The notes beneath the pieces were generated by a model. It made no database searches. It was not told where the DNA came from and was given only the letters and a program-made list of their open reading frames with translations. Both the position numbers and the translations under genes were made by a program. A DNA stretch of 64,000 nucleotides from Arthrobotrys musiformis (taxonomy: Eukaryota; Ascomycota; Orbiliomycetes; Orbiliales; Orbiliaceae): the NCBI GenBank assembly GCA_036971715.1, contig JAVHJL010000006.1:1550001-1614000 (forward strand), read 5' to 3'. Below are positions 48,382-58,082 of this stretch, in pieces. Position 1 is the stretch's first letter; every line of letters begins with the position of its first letter.

Positions 48382-49875
48382 ATGCCGACCGAAAAGGCCG
48401 CTAAGGTCACCAAAACCCCTTCCAAAGCCCGGGCTAAAACCCCCAAACCCAATGCGAAAACTCCATCCAAGACTTCAACGAAAGCTACACTGGATGCCCT
48501 AACGAAAACACCAGCAAAGACCCCAAGTCGTTCTTCTGCTAGAATCAAGGCTAACCTCGAGAGCTTGGCTCATTGTGTGCCTCCAACATTTGAAGAGGAA
48601 AGCGCTGAAGAAGATTCTGTCAAGAACAAGGATGAGAAAACTAAGGTTAAGAAGGTAGAAGGGAAGGAGAAGGCAGAAGGATCGTCCAAAAGCTCAAAAT
48701 CAAACTCGAAGGCCAAACAGAAGTCCGAGAAGGAGTCCGGATCGAAGTCTGAGTCTAAGTCAAAATCCAAGTCAAAAACAAAACTAAAATCAAAACGGCA
48801 ACCCAAGGTGGAATTTGCGACCAAAGGTATTAGATCAGCCTCAGCTGCTGCATCCCGAGCCGGTGATGACCATGATGCTGAAGTTGAAGAGGGTGGAAAA
48901 GGAAAGGGGGGTGGAAAAGAGGACAATGACGACCACGATCAGAAAGAGGAAGAAGAGCCGTCTACCAAAAAGAGAACGAAATCAAAGGCCAAGCCAAAAA
49001 CTACATCCAAGGTCTCCAAAAAAGTGTCTTCTAAGAAAGGGTCCAAGGGTTTAAGAACAACAATTTCCACTACCCTAGAGCCAAAGGAGGGAGATCTTGA
49101 AGAAGATAGCGAAGAAGAAGAAGCTACCATCGAAGATTCTACCGAGCCCAAATCAGAACCAGAATCCACAAAGCTTGAAGGTGTATATAGTCGTGCCCAG
49201 GAGCTCGCCAAAGCCGGTAAGTTATATCCGAGTAAGATTGTCATTGGCTCCAAACAACCGCTTAGGATTTTGCGCACCGCAGATACAGAACACTCGGAGT
49301 CCGAGACGACCGAAAGCGGCAAGCGTAAGGCCGATGATACCGATGAAACTGGGGAAAGGGAATCAAAGAAGATAAAGGGGGAAGACGAAGACAACGATGA
49401 GGTTGTGCCTGGGGATATCACTGACGATGAATCGGATGTTGAGTCAGTGGAAACCATAGACGAGGATGACAACAAGAGTGTGAGCTCCAATGAGGACTCT
49501 GGGGAGACAGAGACTGTTGGAACCGATGACCCCGAGTCCGAAGAGGATGATACTGAGGAGAAAGCGGAAGAAAGCGAAGAAGAGGAAGATAAAAAGAGTA
49601 AGAAGAAGAAGGAGCCAGAACCCAAGGCAAAACCAGAACCCAAGGACTCAAAAAAGAAGACCCCCTCGACAACCAAGAGCAAGACACCACGCAAGCCGAC
49701 CACAAAGACGCCCGGAGGGGTCGAGAAATCGACCAAGGGCACAACTAAACCCAAAGGTTATCGCAAAATGATTGACCGGCTCATTGAAGAAGCCAGATCC
49801 TATAACTTCGGAGGTAAAAATAAAGAATGGCCGGCCAGTAAAGTCTTACGAAGCGGCAACCGCCACTCCAGATAA
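48382..49875 (+). CDS. Lys/Glu-rich low-complexity protein, probably nuclear
   Basis: Intronless, 497 residues from the ATG at 48382; the upstream frame is open only through non-ATG codons. No family recognised. The N-terminus has repeated TPSK/TPK/TPAK motifs, which resemble linker-histone tails or CDK sites. Then come Lys/Ser repeats (SKSESKSKSKSKTKLKSK), a Gly-rich acidic stretch, and long alternating acidic (EDEDNDEVVPGDITDDESD) and basic blocks. A less repetitive segment at about 270-310 reads YSRAQELAKAGKLYPSKIVIG. The C-terminal 40 residues (YRKMIDRLIEEARSYNFGGK, then EWPASKVLRSG) also look foldable. Chromatin or nucleolar function is suggested by composition only. The antisense 271-codon frame is a shadow of the repeats. 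Confidence 0.82.
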   Translation: MPTEKAAKVTKTPSKARAKTPKPNAKTPSKTSTKATLDALTKTPAKTPSRSSARIKANLESLAHCVPPTFEEESAEEDSVKNKDEKTKVKKVEGKEKAEGSSKSSKSNSKAKQKSEKESGSKSESKSKSKSKTKLKSKRQPKVEFATKGIRSASAAASRAGDDHDAEVEEGGKGKGGGKEDNDDHDQKEEEEPSTKKRTKSKAKPKTTSKVSKKVSSKKGSKGLRTTISTTLEPKEGDLEEDSEEEEATIEDSTEPKSEPESTKLEGVYSRAQELAKAGKLYPSKIVIGSKQPLRILRTADTEHSESETTESGKRKADDTDETGERESKKIKGEDEDNDEVVPGDITDDESDVESVETIDEDDNKSVSSNEDSGETETVGTDDPESEEDDTEEKAEESEEEEDKKSKKKKEPEPKAKPEPKDSKKKTPSTTKSKTPRKPTTKTPGGVEKSTKGTTKPKGYRKMIDRLIEEARSYNFGGKNKEWPASKVLRSGNRHSR

Positions 49876-49936
49876 ATTCTAGGCGTCCACCGTTCGAGCT
49901 CCCACCGCTTCTCGTTTCCCCCGACTCTACACCCTC

Positions 49937-50684
49937 TTACTTTTCCCCGTTGCCGTCCATGATATCCCCCTCGCGAAGCTTCGCTCTCAACCACTCAACA
50001 ACAAATTTTGCGTCCTCGTCAATTTGCTCATCCCCATTTGCAGGGCCCCCATTGGTGCTATCCTCATTTTGACCAGCGACGTCCTCACCCATTTGACCGA
50101 ATAGCCAGGCTTCCTTGAGAGCCCTGGTCAGAGTTAAAAGATCCTCGACCGTTTTGATCTATATTGAAAAGAGAAAAAAGCATGTTAAGACGACACGATA
50201 AGACACGAAACGAAACGATATGAATCAAATATAGAAATCGACACCGCCATCGAGGGCTGGAAGCAGGAAGAAAAGAAGAAAGAAAAAGACAAAAGAAGCA
50301 TTACAAACCATAGCAGCAGTATGGACCTGTATCTGGTGCGTCTGAGTTGCAGCCATCGTCAAGTCGGTAGTGTTCTCCTAGCAAACGACCCCCAAGGTTA
50401 GAGTTTGACATGTAATGTAATGCAATCAATGTAATGTAATGCAATACGTAGCCCGATTATCAGGAAGGATCTCCATACTGTAGCAAGCTCAATGATATTC
50501 TGGAATCTCAAGAGTAGATTGGTTTGATATCCGTTTAGTTCTATATGGGAGGAGGAGAAGAAAAAGGCATTTCCGTCAGCATGCATATTGCTGTGCACAT
50601 GTATTGCAGCACAAGCGAACGGTGTGGCTAACTGGATATTCCTGCAACCGATTGTGACGGCGCCGTGTACGTTGGGTTCTCCAT
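49937..50684 (-). CDS. MED22: Mediator complex subunit 22 (MED22/Srb6)
   Basis: Head-module subunit of Mediator, linking activators to RNA polymerase II. Exons 50540-50479, 50377-50309 and 50158-49937 are well supported. They read LNGYQTNLLLRFQNIIELAT, then ENTTDLTMAATQTHQIQVHT and AAM, then IKTVEDLLTLTRALKEAWLFGQ followed by an acidic, Asn/Gly-rich tail and a stop. This order of two amphipathic helices and KEAWLFGQ matches MED22. The first exon is uncertain: 50684-50633 (MENPTYTAPSQSVAGIS) with a weak gttagc donor gives 134 residues. Alternatively translation starts at ATGs just upstream of 50540 and the pyrimidine tract is not an acceptor. All introns are short. The gene diverges from the pinin gene over 333 bp. 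Confidence 0.8.
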
Positions 50685-51017
50685 CTTCGCGTCGCGCGCG
50701 TCTAAGTAGCTTCCCGCACCGTCTCCGATGAGTATATTGAAGGTGACTAGCAGCTGTATGTATGCGCTGAAGGTAGAGTCGTGATGGTTGTGGTTGTGGT
50801 TGTGGTTGTGGTTGTGGTTGCGGTTGTGTGGTAGTCCCAGGGCAGGGGAAGGAAGAAGGTTAGCGGCGGGAGTTCAGAACCATACGCTCGGGACGGCCGC
50901 AAACCATTCCAACCTCACCTCGTATCATCATTCTCGACACCCGCCTCCAAAGCGAAAAGGAAACGGAAGGGAGACGGAGAAAGGGCTGGGAATAACTGTA
51001 TGTGAAGGCCGTGAACA
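50685..51017. promoter_or_regulatory. Divergent promoter region between MED22 and the pinin gene
   Basis: 333 bp separate the two start codons on opposite strands, so both promoters must be here or overlap the genes. It contains a hexanucleotide TGTGGT repeat at about 50784-50829 and purine-rich DNA near 50950-50985. Confidence 0.6.
50784..50829 (+). repeat. (TGTGGT)n hexanucleotide microsatellite
   Basis: About seven units of tggttg/tgtggt with one interruption (cggttg), in the divergent MED22/pinin promoter. Confidence 0.9.
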
Positions 51018-52065
51018 ATGTCGACCGACGCTCCTATGTACGTATCTCCGCCATCGCCAGCCATCCGCCATCGGCGCTTGTGTCATCGTCGGAATCGCAT
51101 GCACTGACTAATATCTCTGCGCTAGAATCGCGTCCGCCATCGTCATCCCCCCAAACGCGACGCAACCCTCTCCACCCCCTCATACGTCCCGCCTCAAGCG
51201 CCGTGAATCATCCGACGACACTGCTGCGGACTCTATACACCCAAAGCGCACCCGTCTGGCTCCGGGTTCTGGCCAAGATGAGAAATCCCGTAGTCAACGT
51301 CTCTTCGGGTCCATCCTCGGCAACTTGGGTCGGGTTTCACAGGATACGCGGACCAAGAAGCGGTTGGAAGTCGAAGCAAAGATGCAAGAGAAGATTAGGG
51401 TACAGCAGGAAGAAGATAGGGCGGATTTGAAGAGGAATAAAGAGGTGAAAGAAGAAGAGAAAAAGGCTTTTGCCAATCATGCTGTAAGAGCGCTCACCCC
51501 CATCTCTCTCTCTCTCTTTCGCCAAAGTGGATACGACAACTGACGATACTCAAATGTAACACAGGCCCAAATCCATCGGAGGAATGAAAGCCATATGGCA
51601 AACTTTCTTGCCACAAAGTCAAAGCCCAAGATTGTGAGAGAACGCCCCTAAATATGTCTTGTCTTTCTATAGTCATATCTATTAGAGGCTTCGTTCTGAC
51701 ACCACGAACAGTACTACCGTCCCTGGAAACTCCTCCGTTCTCAAGAACTTATAATCGAAAAACAAAAGGAAATGGCTGCAAAAAATAGATCGCCTTCCCC
51801 CTTTCCCACCCAATCTAGGCCAACGGACACATCCACAGCACAGCCCATTTCGCCAACCATGTCCCGCAGCCAGCGACAAGACAAATTCGACGAAGACCTA
51901 GACAAGGGAGACACGACCATGCACGAAGACCCCACGGCTGCTGCAAACAGTCGAGACCATGGTTCGCGAACAGATTCAAATGACCAAGAGACGCGGCATA
52001 AAGAGCCTTCTCCAGTACCAAGTGTGCAGCCAGGAGATGAAGAAGAGGAGATGGTAGAGTATTAA
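51018..52065 (+). CDS. Pinin/SDK/memA domain protein (splicing-associated)
   Basis: Nuclear protein of the pinin family, which joins exon-junction and spliceosome-associated complexes. Exons 51018-51037, 51126-51483, 51565-51633 and 51712-52065 give 266 residues. The 20-base first exon (MSTDAP plus two bases) is joined by a gtacgt donor. Residues 28-53 are basic and Ser-rich (RLKRRESSDD, HPKRTRL). The pinin domain spans about 60-175: SQRLFGSILGNLGRVSQDTR, a charged coiled coil (KKRLEVEAKMQEKI to KEVKEEEKKAF), HRRNESHMANFLATK, then YYRPWKLLRSQELIIEKQK. The YYRPW block after a run of Arg/Lys/Glu helices is diagnostic. The C-terminal 95 residues are disordered, Ser/Pro/Asp-rich, ending in an acidic stretch. 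Its neighbours are other transcription and splicing genes. Confidence 0.92.
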
Positions 52066-52771
52066 TTCATTCACGACTAACGGTCATGTTTCTTTTCTTT
52101 TAGTATCTATATATTCTGTTATTTTTGCGTAAGTCTCGTGGGCGCGTAGGAGACAACATAATCTTACAATGTTCACAATGTAATGGTTGTATCTCATATA
52201 TCATTTCACAAAAAATGGGAAATGTGGCGTTCTGGCGGGATTTTTGTATCGTTTTTCTCCTTTCCCCCATTCACCTCCCTTTCTTTTGCATGTTTTCTAT
52301 ATTCTTTGGATGGATGGATGGATGGAGTTTCATTGTACCTATAGTTGCTCGTAGTAGCACAGGAGACGGTTTCTTGAGGCGGCAGATCCTTCACGATGGA
52401 ACAGAATTGAATTGCCAGGTGGTTCTGAATACAAAAAACATCGTCCAAAAAAAAAAAAAAAGGAACAGCCAGCCACCCCAGGTATGATGATAATGATATG
52501 ATGAAAAACAAAATAAAAACAACAGATTTTTCAAAAATAGTCTCGCAGCAAAGAAAGAGAAAGAAAAACCAAAACACCGAGCCTTCCTCCCCTCCCACGA
52601 CGCCCAAACATAGGTCTTGATATGATAAGAAGCCCGCCGCAAAAATAAAATCACAAAACAACGAAGCAAATAAATAGGAGCTCAAGACAAAGATGGAGGA
52701 GAAAAAGGAAGAAGAGACCACCGACTCGCCCAGACCAAAATCTCCTTCGGGCACCTCATAATGGAAGTGCG
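52066..52771. other. Convergent intergenic region, 0.7 kb
   Basis: 3' flanks of the pinin gene (+) and the 81-residue protein (-) meet here. It contains a (GGAT)n run at about 52308-52325 and a 15-A run near 52447. Open frames on the minus strand (52206-52754) are hydrophobic only because of A/T-rich sequence. Confidence 0.6.
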
Positions 52772-53175
52772 TTACTCAGAGAGCCATTTTTCAAACGAGT
52801 ATTGCAAATTCGTCGGAATTTGCTTCAAGTTTTCTTCGGTGAGTTGCGCCTGGGGAGAACGGTTAGTGATTGTTCTTTAGGTCAGACTTGGTGGGTTGGA
52901 GTGGGGGAAACACTAACGTTAGGGACATGGCCAGCCCGGACCTGTGCTGCTCCCGCACCAATACCAATCTGAATTTCACCTCGGTCGTTCTAAGCGGTGT
53001 TGCAACATGCAACAAGGTCATTTGACGACTTGGAAAGCAACATTACATTTCATTAAGTACTCGGATTGATTGGACCTACGTTGACACCACTGGCACTGGT
53101 GGACTCCATGTTGGAGCTTGAGACTGGGCCTCGGGGGGCCTCTTGTGGGCCCTGATTCTTGATTTGGGCTGGCAT
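52772..53175 (-). CDS. Small 81-residue protein in three short exons
   Basis: No family recognised. Exons 53175-53080, 52989-52918 and 52849-52772 encode 81 residues; introns of 90 and 68 bp are phase 0 with donors gtaggt and gttagt and acceptors cttag and cccag. The reading is MPAQIKNQGPQEAP in exon 1, then NDRGEIQIGIGAGAAQVRAG, then AQLTEENLKQIPTNLQYSFE and KWLSE before the stop. Three consecutive exons with consistent phase and sites make chance unlikely. The first exon is Ser/Gln/Pro-rich and flexible, the last is a probable helix with conserved-looking LTEENL and W. There is no signal peptide or membrane span. It is convergent with the pinin gene. Confidence 0.72.
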
Positions 53176-55039
53176 GTTTAGATTATCTTAAGTTGCCGGC
53201 GTGTATATAGGTAGGTACTCGAGTTTGGAATGTTATATATCAATCGATCGATGTAGAGAAAACGGAAAACAGAATCGTTCAAGAAGAGAGATTGATTACC
53301 GATGCTCTCAGCTTATAATAGGGTAGTTGGTATGGAGGATGAGAAGGATATCAGTCACTGGCGCCATGGGGTCCCGTATTTATAAACTTCAAACCGATGA
53401 TATTGTGATTGATATGGCCCTCCGAATGAATTAATTGCACCACCATAATCCAGAATTAGAATCTCTAGGAGCCGTTCTCCGAACGAGTGAAACAACTGAA
53501 TGATACGGCTGGTCAAAGCTGTGTTACGCAGAACATCCAAGACAGAGGAGAGCGTCCTCCAGACTGGGCCGGGTCGACGTCTTGGAGGGATTCTGTACAG
53601 GGCTAAGTGAATATGAAGATTCGGCGGGCTGCAGGAACGGACAATTGATGCAATCCCTGTCCGGCAAACCGCGAGAATATTAGTCTCTTCTTGTGTCACG
53701 GCCATGGCACGGAATGCGCTATATCACATCGATCCCGGCAGGAAGGGCGCCTGAGTTCTAACACAGGCAGTTGCAATTCAAATGCTAGCTGCCATCGGTC
53801 ATCATTCATTAATCCATGCATCATCGCATCGATATTCCGTCGAGTCAATTCCAGCCTCATGTGTTCATTGGCGGGCATATGTGCCAACCGCCCCGTCTAT
53901 TAGTTTCAAAACGGGTAGCTACCGGGACGAGACAAGGGCGGATGAAGGAAACAACAGTTGGTCAATCTCGATCTAGATCACTTCGAATAGGATTGCACTT
54001 GCAAACACTAGCAGCCACGTCGTGAGAGCTTTCAATTGATCAAGAGCCTGAAGCTTCGATTCAAAGCTGATTGTCACACCCGGGTACGGGTACCCGTTTG
54101 CTCAGTATGGTTTTATTAAGTTGGTCACTTGCGCAGTCATGGTGCTCACAACTGACGGCATCAAGGAAATCCAGAACCTCAGGCATACTTTATTTGTTGA
54201 GAGTGTGTTCTAGTGTTCCCTTGGCCAGGCCTCGCATTCAACTTTCTACCTCGTAAAAAGGACCCGTTCACCCTGCAGGTTACTTCGATTTCGTCAAGAA
54301 GAACTTAATTAATTGAGCGAACGGTGGCTGTTGTGTTACCAAACCATGGATATTGTCTAGGTCCCACCAGGCCAGGGCAGGATTCACATGTTTGTACTTT
54401 TTTTTTTTTCTTTTTCGTTTCCGAACATGACTTTCCAGTGTTCAATGTTGGTTGACGAGGTGGCAGAAGACTTGCCACAAAACTTCCAGCGCAAGTAAAT
54501 TTCGAAATGAAGACGAGTGTATCCTCCAAAACAGACCATTCCCTATATCTCTTCTTAAAAAAAAGGGGGGGTTTTCTCCCATGGGGCACATCCTATTTTT
54601 CCATTTCATTTTTTATTATATATATATATAAGTATATATATATATTAAAAAGTAGTTTACCATTTAAGCCGAGTCAGAGTTTTGTAAAACTAGCAATATC
54701 AGGGACCTCCAAACTAGCGATATCGACTAACTAGCTTGACTTTTTTTTCAGGTGAGATCTCGAGATAATAGGCGAATTTTGGCCCTAAAACGAATGTCGA
54801 CAAGACTTTCCATGCAATGCAGCATGCAGGTCAGGTAGCTGCTTAGCTTTGGCTCGCGGTCGCAGACTCTGTGATCAATATCCTATCAACTTGAATCACG
54901 ATTTAATTTATGATATCGATAGTGACCCATTGCATACTATGTCCGGCAACCAGCCATTGATGATCACCATACTCACAGGTGCGTGCGTCCAGATCTGTAT
55001 GAAGTTATCAAAATGTAGCTAAGTACCTATGTACAAATC

Positions 55040-55066
55040 GAGAGCGCCCCTGGGAACGAGACCAAG
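55040..55066 (-). repeat. Dispersed ggtctcgt element, copy C (diverged)
   Basis: Read on the minus strand this is cttggtctcgttcccagg followed by ggcgctctc. It shares the ggtctcgt.cc.ag core with copies A, B1 and B2 but is shorter and more diverged. Confidence 0.5.
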
Positions 55067-55445
55067 TTTATCTCGATATCGCTATTGCAAAAATAAAAAT
55101 AAAAATAAAAAAACCCTCTTGAACGGAGCCTCAAGCTAGCTAGGCAGGTTAGCAATTGGGATGCTTGTGGAGTGAGGCTAGCTCTTGGTAAGGAGATTTG
55201 GGCTCAACGGCCTCGAGGCCAGCACAGAACCTAGCTGGCCGAGAGATCAAACTAGCTGCAGATGTATGGTTTTCAAAATTGGTTCAAAGTAAATTGCAAA
55301 TCCTTCACCACTGCTTTGACCATACATCCAGCCCGCCCGCGCCAACATGTTAACATGATTTTCTGATGGCTCCGAGTCCTCAGCATTGGGCACAACTAGC
55401 CAGGTGCCTGGAACATGTAGCAACCGGCCTCTTGGTGGAACGAAC

Positions 55446-55793
55446 ATGCACAGATTTGTCGACTTCAAAGGAAATATAACATTACACCGATTTTTCCCAC
55501 GGGTGCCTCACGGGGTCGAGCAAATTGATATTGATGGTGTTTCGGATTTGGATACCGACACTATTTTAGGCCACGGGAGGCTGCTCCAAAGGATTAATAT
55601 TTCCCTCCCACTCGATGTCCCTTTCGAATTCCTTACCCTTCCGCAAGTGAAGGATCTGTTCTGTCCCGCCAACGGGTACACTCAGAATCAGTTGCTCATC
55701 GCAATCCCTAGCAAGGGCAGCACTTGCACGACCCAAGCAAACAAATCCGGCTTCTTGCTGCACTCGGTGCTCATGGCGCCAGCTTGCTCCTGA
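55446..55793 (+). other. Orphan open reading frame, possible gene fragment
   Basis: The frame is open from 55359; the first ATG at 55446 gives 115 residues. The translation has ordinary amino-acid balance, unlike most frames here: MHRFVDFKGNITLHRFF, VEQIDIDGVSDLDTDTI, INISLPLDVPFEFLTLP and SGFLLHSVLMAPACS. No signal peptide, family or upstream exon was recognised. It could be one exon of a larger decayed gene, a species-specific gene, or chance. Confidence 0.3.
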
Positions 55794-56168
55794 GCTAGGT
55801 GGCATCAGGCACTAATAGAGATAGGTAACAATCCATGATCCAAGGAGGCAATAGCCTTGCCCTCACGTCTTACAGAGAAAAAAAAACCCTGGTGGATGAT
55901 AAAACATTCTGAATATCAGTAACAAGGCAATGCAGAGGTGCTCATTTCGGTGCCACAACTTTCCCTAAAGTAACGTTGCTATTTCTTGCTACAAACAACA
56001 ATATTTCGATTTCCTGTTCACATTCCCACCGGCAGGATCATGATCCTACAGGCCGCTTATCGTTGGTGCTGAAATTGCATCCTCAAAGGAGTCTATAGAT
56101 CTAGGAGCCTGTTAGTGAAATCTTGCAATTGCGGGGAACCGGACCCAAACGCATCTGAACTCAACCAC

Positions 56169-56201
56169 GAAAAAGAGAAAAAGAGAAAAAGAGAAAAAGA
56201 G
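56169..56201 (+). repeat. (GAAAAAGA)n microsatellite
   Basis: Four units of the octamer gaaaaaga in intergenic DNA. Confidence 0.85.
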
Positions 56202-58082
56202 GAAGAGTACGACGATGTACACAATCGTAAGCGGGATCTCAGTGTGTACACGAAAAAACAATAAGGGGACAGAAGCTCTCAAAGAAAAACGAACGAAGAT
56301 GTTGTTGAAATCGTTCGTCCTGCATCGACGTTGTGTCCCCGTCACACTTGTACACGGATATATGATCATCCGCATGGCGAGTATTCGGTGCATGCAGCGT
56401 GCTCGCAGTGCAACCCTGATCGAGCCTCTGCCTTAGCTTAGGAGCGCCTGGTTTCGAGGCTAGATCGACCCACAAGGTGGGTCAATGCAGTATTATACCG
56501 ACCCGAAGATTGATTATATCGATCCTGACTATTGGAGCAGAAACGAGATATCCTGTCAGCTGTATCTTAGTAGTTGTAATTCATTCCGACGATGTATCAA
56601 GACTAATATACTACATATGTCAAGATCTCTTTCCCTCCTCGATCCTTCAGACTTACTAGTATACTTCATCACTAGCTATATATACAATGGGTCCATCACC
56701 TGAGATCTCAACTCGATCTAGACTGGAGCTCTAGCTCGCGGTTCTCTTTGTGCCTTCCAAGCGCATGCATGCCACCGATCGATCTTTACCCTCAATGCGG
56801 CGCAGCGCGCAGCGTCGTTGTAATTAATCACGTTTGTTGTTGGTTGCTCCGCAATTGTCAAATAAACATCCCCAGCGGAATCAGACACGCTGGAGGTCTC
56901 CTCAACCTGACCAAACATGTCAGAAAAGGCTGTAGGTATACACTACATGTATTAAAATGTACGTACCCACTACACTACAGTTGGTCTTGAAGCCGGAACT
57001 ATCACATGGTATTGCTGGTTTCAATACCATAACATCAACATGCTCGTGTATGCACAGCTGCACAGATCGCTGACTTGTTCGTTAGTACTTACATACATAC
57101 AAAACACAAAGGGGGGCCGGAGCGAGTCTGTCAGCATGTATAACCTGACCCGACCAAACGCAGATGCGAGGGCGAAACTGTCAACTAGTGAAACACCAGC
57201 ACGATTACCACATAACGTATCGACGAAAGTCATGATCGATATATATAAAATAGGTCATGCACTGGCATTACGATCGACCCAGGGGGGCTTGGGTCAAGAT
57301 AGGTTGGTTGCAAACTGAATCTTCTCTCTACATATGTATAACATTCTGTTCACGAACTACTATTAATACATGCTAAGGATATAGACCAGACGTCCGACCG
57401 AGCAGCACAGCTCAACAACTTAGTCAACGTTCAACAAAGTTAGATTACGAGCGCCGCCGTTATAACGTTAGGAGGTCGAAACCGAACTTCGACCCATCTA
57501 CGCCCCAAGTTGGTCCATTTATTCGCTTTGTATCACCCGTCTATACGAAGTTCAATAGCGCATGCTCGTATGAAGTCGGTTCAAGAGACCAACCACGATT
57601 GTGCCCAGTACCAGAATACTACCGTAGGCGGCGTGTGAAACGACATATTTGAACTTGCGACGATGAGTTTGTGGCGACTAGAGGGCAGTGTTTATTCGTG
57701 AGCGTGCATCCAGTGGATTCTGCTGCGCAGGAGACAGGCGTGCACCATAATACCAACATATGAGTTACCAACTTATCTCGAAACAGCTTGTGAGAGGCCA
57801 TAGATGTCTACCACCGAAAACACCGCCGGAAACCTTTCTGCAGTTGGGAGTACGCACTCGAGTCTGACGCTCAATGTTAGTATATGCCCTACAATCTTTA
57901 TATAAGGAGCTTCAATAACCCCACTTCAAGCCCAGAACCAGCCGTGAAGCCTGCAATCCCGGTACCTCCCTCTCTCTCCCCGCTTTACTGCACGCATATA
58001 TTTTGTGCTCCCTCCTACTGTTTCCCAACCCTAGACAACGCATATTGATACAATATCACATGGCCCTCATTCTAATTCCACA

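Larger units (their letters stand above)
53176..58082. other. Intergenic region, 4.9 kb
   Basis: No confident gene. It contains an ACGGGTACCCGT palindrome at 54086-54097 beside ACCCGGGT, an AT dinucleotide run at about 54615-54646, an (AAAAAT)n tract near 55089-55112, a reverse-oriented ggtctcgt-type element at 55040-55066, an orphan open frame at 55446-55793, a GAAAAAGA run at 56169-56201 and a 7-bp hairpin (GACCCAC/GTGGGTC) at 56467-56483. Confidence 0.55.

Noticed and set aside
48939..49754. 271-codon minus-strand Ser/Leu/Phe-rich frame
   Set aside because: Shadow of the Lys/Glu repeats on the plus strand.
52206..52754. 182-codon minus-strand frame ending near the 81-residue gene
   Set aside because: Phe/Ser/Leu runs from A-rich plus-strand DNA in the convergent 3' flank.
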